Shown here: one piece after another, positions 43,077 through 50,794 of the stretch | Layout: every line of letters starts with the position of its first letter | Numbering within the stretch: position 1 is the stretch's first letter | Assembly: GCF_002754315.1 (NCBI RefSeq) | Contig: NZ_PEFE01000001.1 | Location: 2,790,001-2,854,000 of the forward strand | Direction: 5' to 3' | Origin: Flavobacterium sp. 11 | Lineage (GTDB): Bacteria; Bacteroidota; Bacteroidia; Flavobacteriales; Flavobacteriaceae | DNA: 64,000 bases | Translations under genes and position numbers: made by a program | Notes under the pieces: generated by a model | What the model saw: the letters and a program-made list of their open reading frames with translations, nothing else | Database searches by the model: none | Told to the model about the DNA's origin: nothing

Positions 43077-44276
43077 TTAAAAAACAATTAAATTAATGTC
43101 GTTGTTTGGCAAATCGAACCAATCGCCAATGGCACTATTTGTGAGGATTCCGTGGTACATATAAACACCATTTTTCAATCCTTTATCACAACGAATAGCG
43201 CTTTCGATACCGCCATCTGCAGCGATTTGCATCAAATAAGGTGTTATGATATTGCTAATGGACAACGAAGCTGTTTTAGAATATCTAGAAGGAATATTGG
43301 GTACGCAATAATGCAAGACATTGTTTTTGATGAACGTAGGTTTCTCGTGTGAAGTCACTTCTGAAGTTTCAAAACAACCGCCGGTATCAATGCTCACATC
43401 TACAATTACAGCACCGCTTTTCATATGCTCCACCATGGTTTCCGTAACAATCACGGGACAACGTTCTTTTCCTCGCATGGCGCCAATAGCGACATCACAT
43501 CTTCTCAATGCTTTCAGTAAAGATTTTGGTTGTATGGTAGAAGTAAAAATACGCTGATTCAAATTATTCTGTAAACGGCGCAATTTGGTAATAGAATTAT
43601 CAAAAACTTTGACATTGGCACCTAAACCAATAGCGGTTTTAGCGGCAAATTCTCCAACAGTTCCTGCGCCAAGAATTACAACATCGGTAGGAGGAACGCC
43701 TGTAATATTCCCGAATAACAATCCTTTTCCGAATTCATTGGTAATCATCAACTCGGCAGCAATTAGAATCGATGCAATTCCGGCAATTTCGCTTAACGCT
43801 TTCACTGCAGGATAGGTGCCATCTTCATCTTTTATGTATTCAAAAGCCAGTGCGGTAATTTTCTTTTTGGTCAAAGCCTCAAAATAGACTTTCTTTCGGG
43901 TTTTTAACTGAATTGCTGAGAGCAGAATCGTTTGAGGATTCATCATTTCAATTTCGGCAAGCGTTGCCGGTTCTACTTTCAATATCATCGGACAACTAAA
44001 AACTTTCTTCGTATCACTGGTAACTTCGGCACCGGCATCACAATATTCTTTATCTGTATAACTGGAATTTAATCCAGCGCCAGCCTCAATCATCACCCGA
44101 TGGCCATGATAGGTCAGAGAGTTTACAGCGTCTGGAGTAAGACAGATACGGCGTTCCTGATAACTGGTTTCCTTTGGGATTCCTATAAAAAGCTCGCTTT
44201 TTTTTCTTGCTACCTCAAGTTTTTCTTCTTGGGGTAATAGCTGTTGTTTTGTGAATGGCGTTATAGTAATTGACAT
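43077..44276 (-). CDS. ald: Alanine dehydrogenase
   Basis: 399 residues. Ald/PntA-type fold: N-terminal FIGIPKETSYQERRICLTPDAVNSLTYHGHRVMIEAGAG with the substrate Arg and Lys region, the PQTILLSAIQLKTRKK block, and the Rossmann motif VVILGAGTVGEFAAKTAIGLGANVKVFDNS. It interconverts L-alanine and pyruvate plus ammonia with NAD. Bacteroidota proteins of this length are somewhat longer than classical Ald (about 370) but conserve its motifs. Lies between the acetyltransferase and DUF4258 genes in the porX operon. Confidence 0.9.
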   Translation of the reverse strand: MSITITPFTKQQLLPQEEKLEVARKKSELFIGIPKETSYQERRICLTPDAVNSLTYHGHRVMIEAGAGLNSSYTDKEYCDAGAEVTSDTKKVFSCPMILKVEPATLAEIEMMNPQTILLSAIQLKTRKKVYFEALTKKKITALAFEYIKDEDGTYPAVKALSEIAGIASILIAAELMITNEFGKGLLFGNITGVPPTDVVILGAGTVGEFAAKTAIGLGANVKVFDNSITKLRRLQNNLNQRIFTSTIQPKSLLKALRRCDVAIGAMRGKERCPVIVTETMVEHMKSGAVIVDVSIDTGGCFETSEVTSHEKPTFIKNNVLHYCVPNIPSRYSKTASLSISNIITPYLMQIAADGGIESAIRCDKGLKNGVYMYHGILTNSAIGDWFDLPNNDINLIVF

Positions 44277-44370
44277 TGATGTTGTTAAATTAAGGGTACA
44301 ATTTACGTAAAAACTTTTAAAAAAAGTGCACTATTTACGGGGATAAATGCACGCGAACTTACATCTGAAA

Positions 44371-44844
44371 TTAGTGCATGATTCTTTCCATTTTTATATC
44401 GGCTCTTTCATAAACGCCACCTTCTAAAGGTACTTCTACAAAACCAAATTTTTCATACAAATGAATCGCCGGCAGTAATCTTCTGTTCGAATATAAAATC
44501 AGCTTTTCAATTCCTTTTGCTTCAGCAACGGCAAGGCAATGCAGCATCAGTTTTTTTCCAACGCCTAAGCCCTGAACGCCATCTGTTACTGCCATTTTGC
44601 TTAATTCATAGGTAGTGCTATCAATTTTCATTAAAGAAACAGTACCTACGATGGCATCATTGTATTTAGCATAAAAAATCATTCCGCCTTTGTCTATAAT
44701 TTGACCTTGCGGATCCGAAAGTACGATTTCGTCTTTAGGCTCCACCTTGAAATATTTTTTCAACCATTCCAGGTTTAAGGTCTTTATCGGTTCTTTTAAT
44801 GCGGTTGAAAAAGGAATGATTTCTACTGTATTGTCTAAACTCAT
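44371..44844 (-). CDS. GNAT family N-acetyltransferase
   Basis: 157 residues, single GNAT domain: IVGTVSLMKIDSTTYELSKMAVTDGVQGLGVGKKLMLHCL with the acetyl-CoA loop Q-x-x-G-x-G-K-K, then LILYSNRRLLPAIHLYEKFGFVEVPL. Acceptor unknown. Starts nine bases after tsaE in the same operon; it is not the RimI of the TsaE/TsaB/RimI group as far as I can tell, though that association is known elsewhere. Confidence 0.88.
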   Translation of the reverse strand: MSLDNTVEIIPFSTALKEPIKTLNLEWLKKYFKVEPKDEIVLSDPQGQIIDKGGMIFYAKYNDAIVGTVSLMKIDSTTYELSKMAVTDGVQGLGVGKKLMLHCLAVAEAKGIEKLILYSNRRLLPAIHLYEKFGFVEVPLEGGVYERADIKMERIMH

Positions 44845-44853
44845 AATTACTTT

Positions 44854-45261
44854 TTAACTTAAGGTTAAAGAACGCTTTCCGTCAGGAAGCAATGAAATAG
44901 TTATAACCGAATGTGTTTCAGGAATCAAATTTGGAATCTTCTCTGCCCATTCTATAAAACACCAATTCCCGGAATACAAGTAATCATCAACACCCATATC
45001 CAAAGCTTCTGTTTCATGATTTAATCTATAAAAATCAAAATGATAAACTAGCTGATTGTCATCGGCTTCATATTCATTAACTAAAGAAAAAGTTGGACTA
45101 CTCGTCGCGCCGGTTACACCAAGTGTTTTGCACAATTGCTTGATCAAAGTGGTTTTTCCAACACCCATTTCTCCATGAAACAGAATCACTTTTTTGGGGT
45201 TTTCGGCTATGATTTTTTGTGCCACTTCTTCGAGTTGGTCGATAGAAAAAATGATATTCAT
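44854..45261 (-). CDS. tsaE: tRNA threonylcarbamoyladenosine biosynthesis ATPase TsaE
   Basis: 135 residues with Walker A FHGEMGVGKTTLIKQLCKTLG, the switch-like SSPTFSLVNEYE block and Walker B-type region YHFDFYRLN, ending with W-C-FIEWAEKIPNLIP. TsaE drives the TsaB-TsaD complex that transfers the threonylcarbamoyl group to tRNA. The first-step enzyme is at 32159-32779. Next to porX, a gene order typical of Flavobacteriia. Confidence 0.94.
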   Translation of the reverse strand: MNIIFSIDQLEEVAQKIIAENPKKVILFHGEMGVGKTTLIKQLCKTLGVTGATSSPTFSLVNEYEADDNQLVYHFDFYRLNHETEALDMGVDDYLYSGNWCFIEWAEKIPNLIPETHSVITISLLPDGKRSLTLS

Positions 45262-45263
45262 TC

Positions 45264-45299
45264 TTTTAAAATTGTTTAAAGTTTAAAGTTTAAGGTTCT
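45264..45299. repeat. GTTTAAA-type AT-rich run between porX and tsaE
   Basis: Iterated GTTTAAAGTTTAAAGTTTAAGG. Same unit as the arms of the inverted repeat at 35249-35311. No function is inferred. Confidence 0.5.
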
Positions 45300-45332
45300 A
45301 CCAAAAACTGAAAACGGAGTCTGACTACTTTT

Positions 45333-46886
45333 TTATTTCGGATTAAAAACTAAAAACGGAATAATCATTTCTTCCAATGAAATTCCACCGTGTTGATACG
45401 TATTTTTGTAATAACTTACATAATGATTGTAGTTGTTGACGTACGCCAAAAACAAATCATTTTTTGCAAAAATATAAGAACTGCTCATATTTATGGTAGG
45501 TAAGCCAACATTTTTTGGTTCTTTTACCGCATAAACATCTTTGTGTTCGTAAGTCAAACTACGTCCGGTTTTGTAACGTAAATTCAAACTGGTGTTTTTA
45601 TCACCCACCACTTTCGAAGGATTTTTTACGTTTATCGTTCCGTGATCTGTAGTTAAAATCAATTTGAAACCCATTTTTTGAGCCTGTTGAATGATTTCTA
45701 ACAGTGGGGAATTTTTAAACCAACTCAACGTAAGCGAACGATACGCTTTATCATCAGAGGCCAGTTCTTTTACAACATCCATTTCTGTTTTCGCATGCGA
45801 AAGCATATCCACAAAGTTGTAAACTATGGTAACCAAATCATTATCTTTTAAGGCTTTAAAACTTTCGGCTAATTTTTTTCCGCCTGCAAGACTGGTTATT
45901 TTAAAATAATCTTCCTTGATATTCAAACCCAATCGTTTCAATTGTGCTGTCAAAAATTCGGCTTCAAAAAGGTTTTTTCCACCTTCTTCCGGGTCATTTT
46001 TCCAGTATTGCGGAAACTGTTTTTCCATTTCCAATGGCGTTAAACCGGAGAAAATTGCGTTTCTCGCATATTGTGTTGCGGTAGGAAGAATAGAGTAGTA
46101 GGGCACTTCTTTTTCCAGTTTATAGTAATTTCCCACCACGCTTTCAAAGGCTTTCCATTGGTCGTAACGCAGGTTGTCAATCACTACAAACAAAATTGGC
46201 TTGTCTTTTTTCTTGAGTTCTGGAAGCACTAATTCTTTGAATAACGTGTGCGATTGAACCGGTTTATCCGCTTTTGGCGCAAACCAATCCTCATAATTGC
46301 GCTCAATGAATTTTCCAAATTGTGAATTGGCTTCTGTTTTTTGGGATTCCAAAATTTCAACCATACCCTGATCGTCTATATTTTCCAATTCCAGTTCCCA
46401 AAAAATCAATTTTTTATACAACTCAATCCAGTCTTCATAGGAATTTACCATCGCCATTTCCATGGTAATTTTTCTAAATTCTTTCTGATAATCCAGCGTT
46501 GTTTTTTGCGAAATCAATCGGGAATGATCCAGATTTTTCTTCAAGCTCAACAAAATCTGGTTCGGATTCACGGGTTTAATCAAATAATCGGCAATTTTAG
46601 AACCTATGGCTTCCTCCATAATGTATTCTTCCTCGCTTTTAGTAATCATAATCATGGGAACCGAAGATTTTTTCTCCTTCATTTCTGATAAGGTTTCCAA
46701 GCCGCTCATTCCGGGCATATTTTCATCCAAGAAAACAATATCAAAATTGTTTTCCTCAAAAATTGCAATCGCGTCAAGCCCGTTGTTACAAGTCGTTACC
46801 TCGTAATTTTTCTTTTCCAGAAATAAGATATGTGGTTTCAAAAGGTCGATTTCATCATCTACCCAAAGTATTTTTATTTTATCCAT
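45333..46886 (-). CDS. porX: PorX: response regulator with PglZ-type phosphatase domain
   Basis: 517 residues. N-terminal receiver domain (1-125) with the acidic pair Asp10/Asp11, phospho-acceptor Asp54 in FLDENMPG, and Lys104 in IKPVNP. A helical linker follows, then an alkaline-phosphatase-superfamily PglZ domain (about 210-517) with Asp237 in VVIDNLRYD, Thr271 in PTATQYARNAIF and LTTDHGT as metal-site residues. PorX, paired with the kinase PorY and sigma factor SigP, controls type IX protein secretion in Bacteroidota and hydrolyses oligonucleotide-type phosphodiesters by family. First gene of the operon with tsaE and ald. Its cognate PorY is not in the window. Confidence 0.93.
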   Translation of the reverse strand: MDKIKILWVDDEIDLLKPHILFLEKKNYEVTTCNNGLDAIAIFEENNFDIVFLDENMPGMSGLETLSEMKEKKSSVPMIMITKSEEEYIMEEAIGSKIADYLIKPVNPNQILLSLKKNLDHSRLISQKTTLDYQKEFRKITMEMAMVNSYEDWIELYKKLIFWELELENIDDQGMVEILESQKTEANSQFGKFIERNYEDWFAPKADKPVQSHTLFKELVLPELKKKDKPILFVVIDNLRYDQWKAFESVVGNYYKLEKEVPYYSILPTATQYARNAIFSGLTPLEMEKQFPQYWKNDPEEGGKNLFEAEFLTAQLKRLGLNIKEDYFKITSLAGGKKLAESFKALKDNDLVTIVYNFVDMLSHAKTEMDVVKELASDDKAYRSLTLSWFKNSPLLEIIQQAQKMGFKLILTTDHGTINVKNPSKVVGDKNTSLNLRYKTGRSLTYEHKDVYAVKEPKNVGLPTINMSSSYIFAKNDLFLAYVNNYNHYVSYYKNTYQHGGISLEEMIIPFLVFNPK

Positions 46887-47048
46887 AATTGTATAAACAA
46901 GTGTTCTAAAGTACTATTTAAAGTGCCAAATTACATTTTTTTGCAACGGCTACCTGCTAATATTATGATAATTTTTTAACATACTTACGCTACATTTTAT
47001 AAAACTGCAATTCGCTTTCGTTCTGTATTAGGTTTGTTCTTGGGCGTG

Positions 47049-47167
47049 CCCCATTCTACGTAAACTTCGTCCGGGTCGGGCTGTACGCTGTATCTTTCCT
47101 TTTTAAAGAAAAAAGGAAAGGATGCCGCTTCCATCCCTCACGCACTTGCGAGAATGATTGGGGCTTA
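47049..47167 (-). repeat. Hairpin repeat, AGCCCCGATGG family, copy 3
   Basis: Read on the minus strand: AAGCCCCAATCATT, an insertion, GGGATGGAAGCGGCATCC, a perfect 11-bp stem (CTTTCCTTTTT 47094-47104 with 47110-47120), GATACAGCGTACAGCCCGA, then CGGACGAAGTTTACGTAGAA. Same layout as copies at 1313-1421 and 3447-3580. The rest of the 420-base gap after porX holds only a possible TATATTTG -7 box (47238-47245). Confidence 0.7.
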
Positions 47168-47280
47168 GTACTACATTTTGATTGGAAAAGTTCTCAGAAA
47201 ACAAAACTAGATTGTATTATTTGTAATGAATTTATTATATATTTGAAAATAACAAAAATCTGATATTTATCAAATAGGTA

Positions 47281-47294
47281 GTTACCAATCATTG
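47281..47294 (+). other. Cassette-end-like motif upstream of the small membrane protein gene
   Basis: GTTACCAATCATTG resembles GTTAGCAGTAATGT (48982-48995) and GTTGCTAGAAACAG (49580-49593), the right ends of the two palindromes in this patch. Each lies some 30-70 bases before the next gene's start. Resemblance is short and could be chance. Confidence 0.3.
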
Positions 47295-47350
47295 TCATAG
47301 AAACGCAAATGATGATGCGCAATAATAAAATATTAAACAAATACAGAAAT

Positions 47351-47566
47351 ATGAAAAAAATCCTTCTCGTTTCTATTGCATTTATTTGGATTGGCTGTTT
47401 AACAATTTTAATAATCGCTTTAACGGATTTATATCCAAATAATATATTTCAAGAATATCAACTATTGGTTGGAATTGCTTTTATTTCAATTACAGGATTC
47501 TTAAGGATAATATTTAATAAAATTACTGTTGAGCAGGCAAAGAAGAAACAAAATTCAATTATATAA
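47351..47566 (+). CDS. Small orphan membrane protein
   Basis: 71 residues from the ATG at 47351 (MKKILLVSIAFIWIGC); an in-frame ATG at 47309 would add 14 polar residues. Two predicted membrane helices (about 4-26 and 38-56) and a basic C-terminal tail (VEQAKKKQNS). Not recognised. It is the first of two small orphan genes in a repeat-rich patch and is followed 10-20 bases later by the left half of the IS110-split palindrome, like a gene in a cassette. Confidence 0.6.
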   Translation: MKKILLVSIAFIWIGCLTILIIALTDLYPNNIFQEYQLLVGIAFISITGFLRIIFNKITVEQAKKKQNSII

Positions 47567-47575
47567 AATTAACTG

Positions 47576-47671
47576 CTGGTAAAAGCTACTACAACGAATT
47601 TGGGCAATAGTCTTAATGGAAAGCTGGTTTTGTATTTGGGATGATTTGCTTCGCCTGTTCGCTATCGCATT
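47576..47671 (+). repeat. Left half of an IS110-split palindrome
   Basis: CTGCTGGTAAAAG, then CTACTACAACGAATTTGGGC and TTAATGGAAAG-CTGGTTTTGTATTT (47586-47637), matching the intact copy at 49462-49512 with few differences. After 47637 the sequence differs and reaches CTATCGCATT (47662-47671), which abuts the proposed IS110 end. Confidence 0.75.
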
Positions 47672-47703
47672 CTATGATGAAAAACAAGTAAAAATTGTTA
47701 AAA

Positions 47704-48705
47704 CTACGATGCAAATTTATACGTGTTTATATATGAAGTTTCTCTGTTAATGACAGCAAAAACCCTGCTTATAAGTTTGCATCTAATATTGTTTAAAACA
47801 AGCATAGAATTTTTTCCTTCAGCCTTTTTCTTATTGTAATATTCTTTTAATTGAGGATCATACTTCAATGTGGTCATAGCGCACATTTGCAGCAAGGATT
47901 TTATTTTTTTATCAGCCATATGATTTACTTTAGTCCTGCCTTTTATACTAGAGCCGGAGCTGCATTCAAATGGGGCAACTCCAGAATAACAGGCAAATTG
48001 TCTCCAATTTTTAAAAGCCGTAAATCCTTTTGTGGCAATGATTAAATATATGCTGGTTTGTTCCCCTATTCCAGGAATGGTTCTGATGAGTTGAGTCTGT
48101 TTGTTCAACTGAGCATTTGCTTTGATGATTTCTTTCATCTTGGTTTCTATTTTGCGGATAGCATTTCTAATGGTTTTGGTTAAACTTTGATTGATTGATG
48201 ATACTTCCTTGAAAACTTCTTTACTTGCAAAACCCTTATTTTCCTTAGTTGTTTCTAAAAGCAATAATGATTTAAGCATTTTTTCTCTTTCGGTATACAG
48301 AATTTTTAGTTTTTGAATGTCTATAGCTGTCAAAGTAAAAAGTTTGAGTTTGTCAATATTTCTATAGCTGTAATAGGCAATATCTTTAGCGTCTGATTTA
48401 TCGGTTTTTCCTCTTGAAATCCCCTTTGATCTTTTTATTTCAACGGCTGGGACAATCCATAAATCTAACTTTAAATCCATTGAAGCAGACGAAAGATGAT
48501 TGGTATAAACCCCTGTGTTTTCACAACAAAAAAGAGTTTGATTTATGTCAATCTTCTTGCTTAGATTTTTGACAAACAGACTAATGCTTTTTATGTTGTT
48601 TTCAACAACAAAATGTTCCGATTTCAAAGAAGAAACATCAAGAATAGTGATATCTAATTTTAGTTTTGAAATATCAATACCCACATAAAATAAATAGTTT
48701 TTCAT
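47704..48705 (-). CDS. IS110-family transposase (DEDD)
   Basis: 333 residues, apparently intact. N-terminal RuvC-like DEDD domain: first Asp in FYVGIDISKLKLDI, Glu in LFCCENTGVYTNHL, and the Asp pair in GKTDKSDAKDIAYYSYRN. A coiled coil follows (about 130-200), then the C-terminal Transposase_20 domain: RTIPGIGEQTSIYLI, NWRQFACYSGVAPFECSSGSSIKGRTKVNHMADKKIKSLL, whose Ser is the presumed second catalytic residue. Enzymes of this family recombine DNA guided by a bridge RNA encoded in the element; in the IS110 subgroup that RNA lies upstream of the gene, here 48706-48905. Confidence 0.95.
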   Translation of the reverse strand: MKNYLFYVGIDISKLKLDITILDVSSLKSEHFVVENNIKSISLFVKNLSKKIDINQTLFCCENTGVYTNHLSSASMDLKLDLWIVPAVEIKRSKGISRGKTDKSDAKDIAYYSYRNIDKLKLFTLTAIDIQKLKILYTEREKMLKSLLLLETTKENKGFASKEVFKEVSSINQSLTKTIRNAIRKIETKMKEIIKANAQLNKQTQLIRTIPGIGEQTSIYLIIATKGFTAFKNWRQFACYSGVAPFECSSGSSIKGRTKVNHMADKKIKSLLQMCAMTTLKYDPQLKEYYNKKKAEGKNSMLVLNNIRCKLISRVFAVINRETSYINTYKFAS

Positions 48706-48729
48706 AACTTTGGATTTAGGATAAACAAA

Positions 48730-48905
48730 AATGTTGAACTTCTTTAGAGCCTTTATTAGACCTTGATGTCTATCATTCTATTTGAAGCAATTCAACGGGT
48801 TCAAGGAGAAGGCAGAGGACTAATGCGATAGTTAAGTCTTAAGCTTAGCTCGGGTGAAAGTTCACCTCTGCTTTCCTTTGAATAAATTTAATGTTTTTTA
48901 CTCTA
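48730..48905 (-). ncRNA. Candidate IS110 bridge RNA
   Basis: Non-coding, upstream of the transposase on its strand. Stems: TTCAAC/GTTGAA (48791-48796 with 48733-48738, extended by GAA/TTC) and GCAGAGG/CCTCTGC (48812-48818 with 48865-48871, extended by GGAGAAG/CTTTCC). The second stem encloses a 46-nt loop containing AATGCGATAG (48822-48831), whose complement CTATCGCATT abuts the other end of the element at 47662-47671. A small hairpin GGTGA-AAGT-TCACC lies at 48853-48866. The structure is inferred by eye; limits approximate. Confidence 0.55.
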
Positions 48906-48995
48906 ACACAAAGTAAAGGCTCGAGTGGCAAATCCGAAGAATGGGCTTAATTTAGTCCGAATCCCGCTGTAGTGACAGAACGTTAGCAGTAATGT
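48906..48995 (+). repeat. Right half of the IS110-split palindrome
   Basis: Ends with CCGAATCCCGCTGTAGTGAC-AGAACGTTAGCAGTAATG, corresponding to CCCAAATCCGCTGTATTAAT-AAAGCGTTGCTAG at 49555-49587 in the intact copy. It lies about 45 bases before the lipoprotein gene. Confidence 0.65.
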
Positions 48996-49040
48996 TGCCC
49001 GTGAAGAAGAACATATGATTAACAAAACCAAAATGGATTA

Positions 49041-49442
49041 ATGAAAAAAATTAAAAACATTTTAATACTCATAATAAGTTCACAATTATTAATGAGTTGC
49101 GACCCTCCACACTTTATTGATTTTATAAATAAAACTGATTCAAATGTAAAAGTAAAGTTTAATCTAAATCCTAAAGTTGAGAATTATGATTTGGAAAGAA
49201 TAACAACTAACGATTCTATAGTTTTTAACATAAAACCAAAAGACACAGCAAATTTGCATTTTGGAATCGGAAGTTGGTCAGACAAACAAATTGAAGAATT
49301 AACAAGTTCAATCAATAATATTGAAATAGAAACTCAAAATATTAAAACAATTTATAAAACAAAAAAATCTATAGACGATATTTTCAAAGAAAATCGACAC
49401 GGATTTTGGTTTAAAACTAAAATAGAAATTAGCATTAAATAA
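49041..49442 (+). CDS. Small orphan lipoprotein
   Basis: 133 residues. Lipoprotein signal peptide with lipobox LLMSC (Cys about 20), then CDPPHFIDFINKTDSNVKVKF and further beta-strand-like sequence rich in Lys, Asn and Ile. The composition is unusually AT-driven compared with the core genes around it. Not recognised. It lies between two palindromic repeats, like a gene in a cassette. Confidence 0.7.
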   Translation: MKKIKNILILIISSQLLMSCDPPHFIDFINKTDSNVKVKFNLNPKVENYDLERITTNDSIVFNIKPKDTANLHFGIGSWSDKQIEELTSSINNIEIETQNIKTIYKTKKSIDDIFKENRHGFWFKTKIEISIK

Positions 49443-49447
49443 AAAAC

Positions 49448-49587
49448 ACTACTGCCAACATCTACTACAACGGATTTGGGCAATTGGCTTAATGAAAAAT
49501 GGTTTTGTATTTTGAAAATTTGTACTTAACCAAAAAAACAAATATTAATTTAATCCCAAATCCGCTGTATTAATAAAGCGTTGCTAG
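49448..49587. repeat. Intact ~140-bp imperfect palindrome (cassette-site-like)
   Basis: Left arm ACTGCCAACATCTACTACAA-CGGATTTGGG; right arm AATCCCAAATCCGCTGTATT-AATAAAGCGTTGCTAG. The arms pair over CGGATTTGGG/CCCAAATCCG and, with mismatches, over the outer CTACTACA/TGTATTAAT part, ending in AAC and GTT. A second copy, split by IS110, is at 47576-47671 plus 48906-48995. It starts six bases after the lipoprotein stop. Confidence 0.75.
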
Positions 49588-49620
49588 AAACAGAATTTAT
49601 TAAAATAAGATTAATACTTC

Positions 49621-50703
49621 ATGACCAAAATAGATTCCACCATTTTAAAACCAAAACGACATTTTGAAATCCTTGATGGGTTAAGAGGAATAGCAGCTTT
49701 GTCCATTGTACTTTTTCATTTTATGGAGATCGTTTATCAGCCTAGCAAAAATTTCATTGCGCATGGTTTTCTTGCGGTTGACTTTTTCTTTTGTTTGTCC
49801 GGATTTGTGATTGCCTATGCCTATCATCAGGAGCGTATTGAAAAAATGGGAATTGCAGCGTTTTTTAAAACAAGGCTCATCCGATTGCATCCTTTGGTTA
49901 TTTTTGGTTCGGTCTTGGGTTTGTTGGCTTTTCTTTTTGATCCTTTTAGCAGTCATCCTGAAACCTACGAAACGGGTAAATTGATTCTGATATTTCTGGC
50001 TTCCGTATTTCTTGTTCCTTTTCAAGCAATGCCAGACCGATATTTCAACTTGTTCGGTTTAAATGCACCTGCTTGGTCTTTGTTTTGGGAATATGTTGCC
50101 AACATTCTGTATGCACTTTTTCTGTACAAATTGAGCCGTCGTTCGCTGTTTTTGCTAACTATTTTGGCTGGGGTAGGACTCTGTTTTGTCAGCTATCGTG
50201 CGGGAGGTTCCTTGCTGGGCGGATGGAATGGAGAAACCTTTTGGGATGGTGCTGCCCGTATTTCGTATTCTTTTTTAGTTGGGATGTTGATTTTTCGTTC
50301 CAATTGGATTATTAAATCAAAACTCGGTTTCATCAGTCTGTCTGTATTACTAATGTTGGCCTTTTTAATACCTTTTACGGAATGGAACTGGTTGACTGAA
50401 CCTTTGGTGGTCTTGTTCTATTTTCCGTTGTTGATTGCATTGGGAGCCGGAGCTACGCTAACGGAAGGATTTAGAAAACTGTGCATCTTCTCCGGAAAAA
50501 TATCGTATCCTTTATACATGACGCATTATGCAGTGATGTGGATATTCGCAAACTATTATACAACGTACAAACCAGAAACGACTGAGCTGTTTTTTATCAT
50601 CTCAATAGGAACACTATTGTTGGTTGGCTTCGCTTATTTAACAATGGTTTTTTATGATATTCCAATCCGAAAGTATTTAACGGATAGGAGAAAGAAGGTT
50701 TAA
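49621..50703 (+). CDS. Acyltransferase 3 (OafA/YrhL-type) membrane protein
   Basis: 360 residues with about ten membrane helices. The Acyl_transf_3 start motif is present: RHFEILDGLRGIAALSIVLFHFMEIVY, with the catalytic-region His, followed by FLAVDFFFCLSGFVIAYAY and FFKTRLIRLHPL. Such proteins transfer acetyl or other acyl groups to surface polysaccharides or lipid-linked sugars across the inner membrane. No glycan gene cluster is adjacent, so the acceptor is unknown. It follows the palindromic repeat patch by about 34 bases. Confidence 0.9.
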   Translation: MTKIDSTILKPKRHFEILDGLRGIAALSIVLFHFMEIVYQPSKNFIAHGFLAVDFFFCLSGFVIAYAYHQERIEKMGIAAFFKTRLIRLHPLVIFGSVLGLLAFLFDPFSSHPETYETGKLILIFLASVFLVPFQAMPDRYFNLFGLNAPAWSLFWEYVANILYALFLYKLSRRSLFLLTILAGVGLCFVSYRAGGSLLGGWNGETFWDGAARISYSFLVGMLIFRSNWIIKSKLGFISLSVLLMLAFLIPFTEWNWLTEPLVVLFYFPLLIALGAGATLTEGFRKLCIFSGKISYPLYMTHYAVMWIFANYYTTYKPETTELFFIISIGTLLLVGFAYLTMVFYDIPIRKYLTDRRKKV

Positions 50704-50794
50704 TTTTAAAACGGTTCTTTTATTTGGTATTAAAGAAATAAGCAAGTAGAATATCAAGAGATTTTTGAAAACGATACAATTATTAAAACAAAAA

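Larger units (their letters stand above)
47672..48905 (-). mobile_element. IS110-family insertion sequence (ends approximate)
   Basis: A complete DEDD transposase gene with about 30 bases of non-coding sequence after it and about 200 bases before it, inserted between two halves of a palindromic repeat whose undivided sister copy lies at 49448-49587. Total about 1.23 kb, normal for IS110. As usual for this family, no terminal inverted repeats are evident. The left end is placed at 47672 because the 10 bases before it are complementary to a segment of the upstream non-coding RNA region. The right end is set within a few tens of bases of 48905 and is uncertain. Confidence 0.75.

Noticed and set aside
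47281..49593. A true integron
   Set aside because: No integrase gene is present in the window and the palindrome ends do not meet the full attC consensus; kept only as a cassette-like hypothesis.
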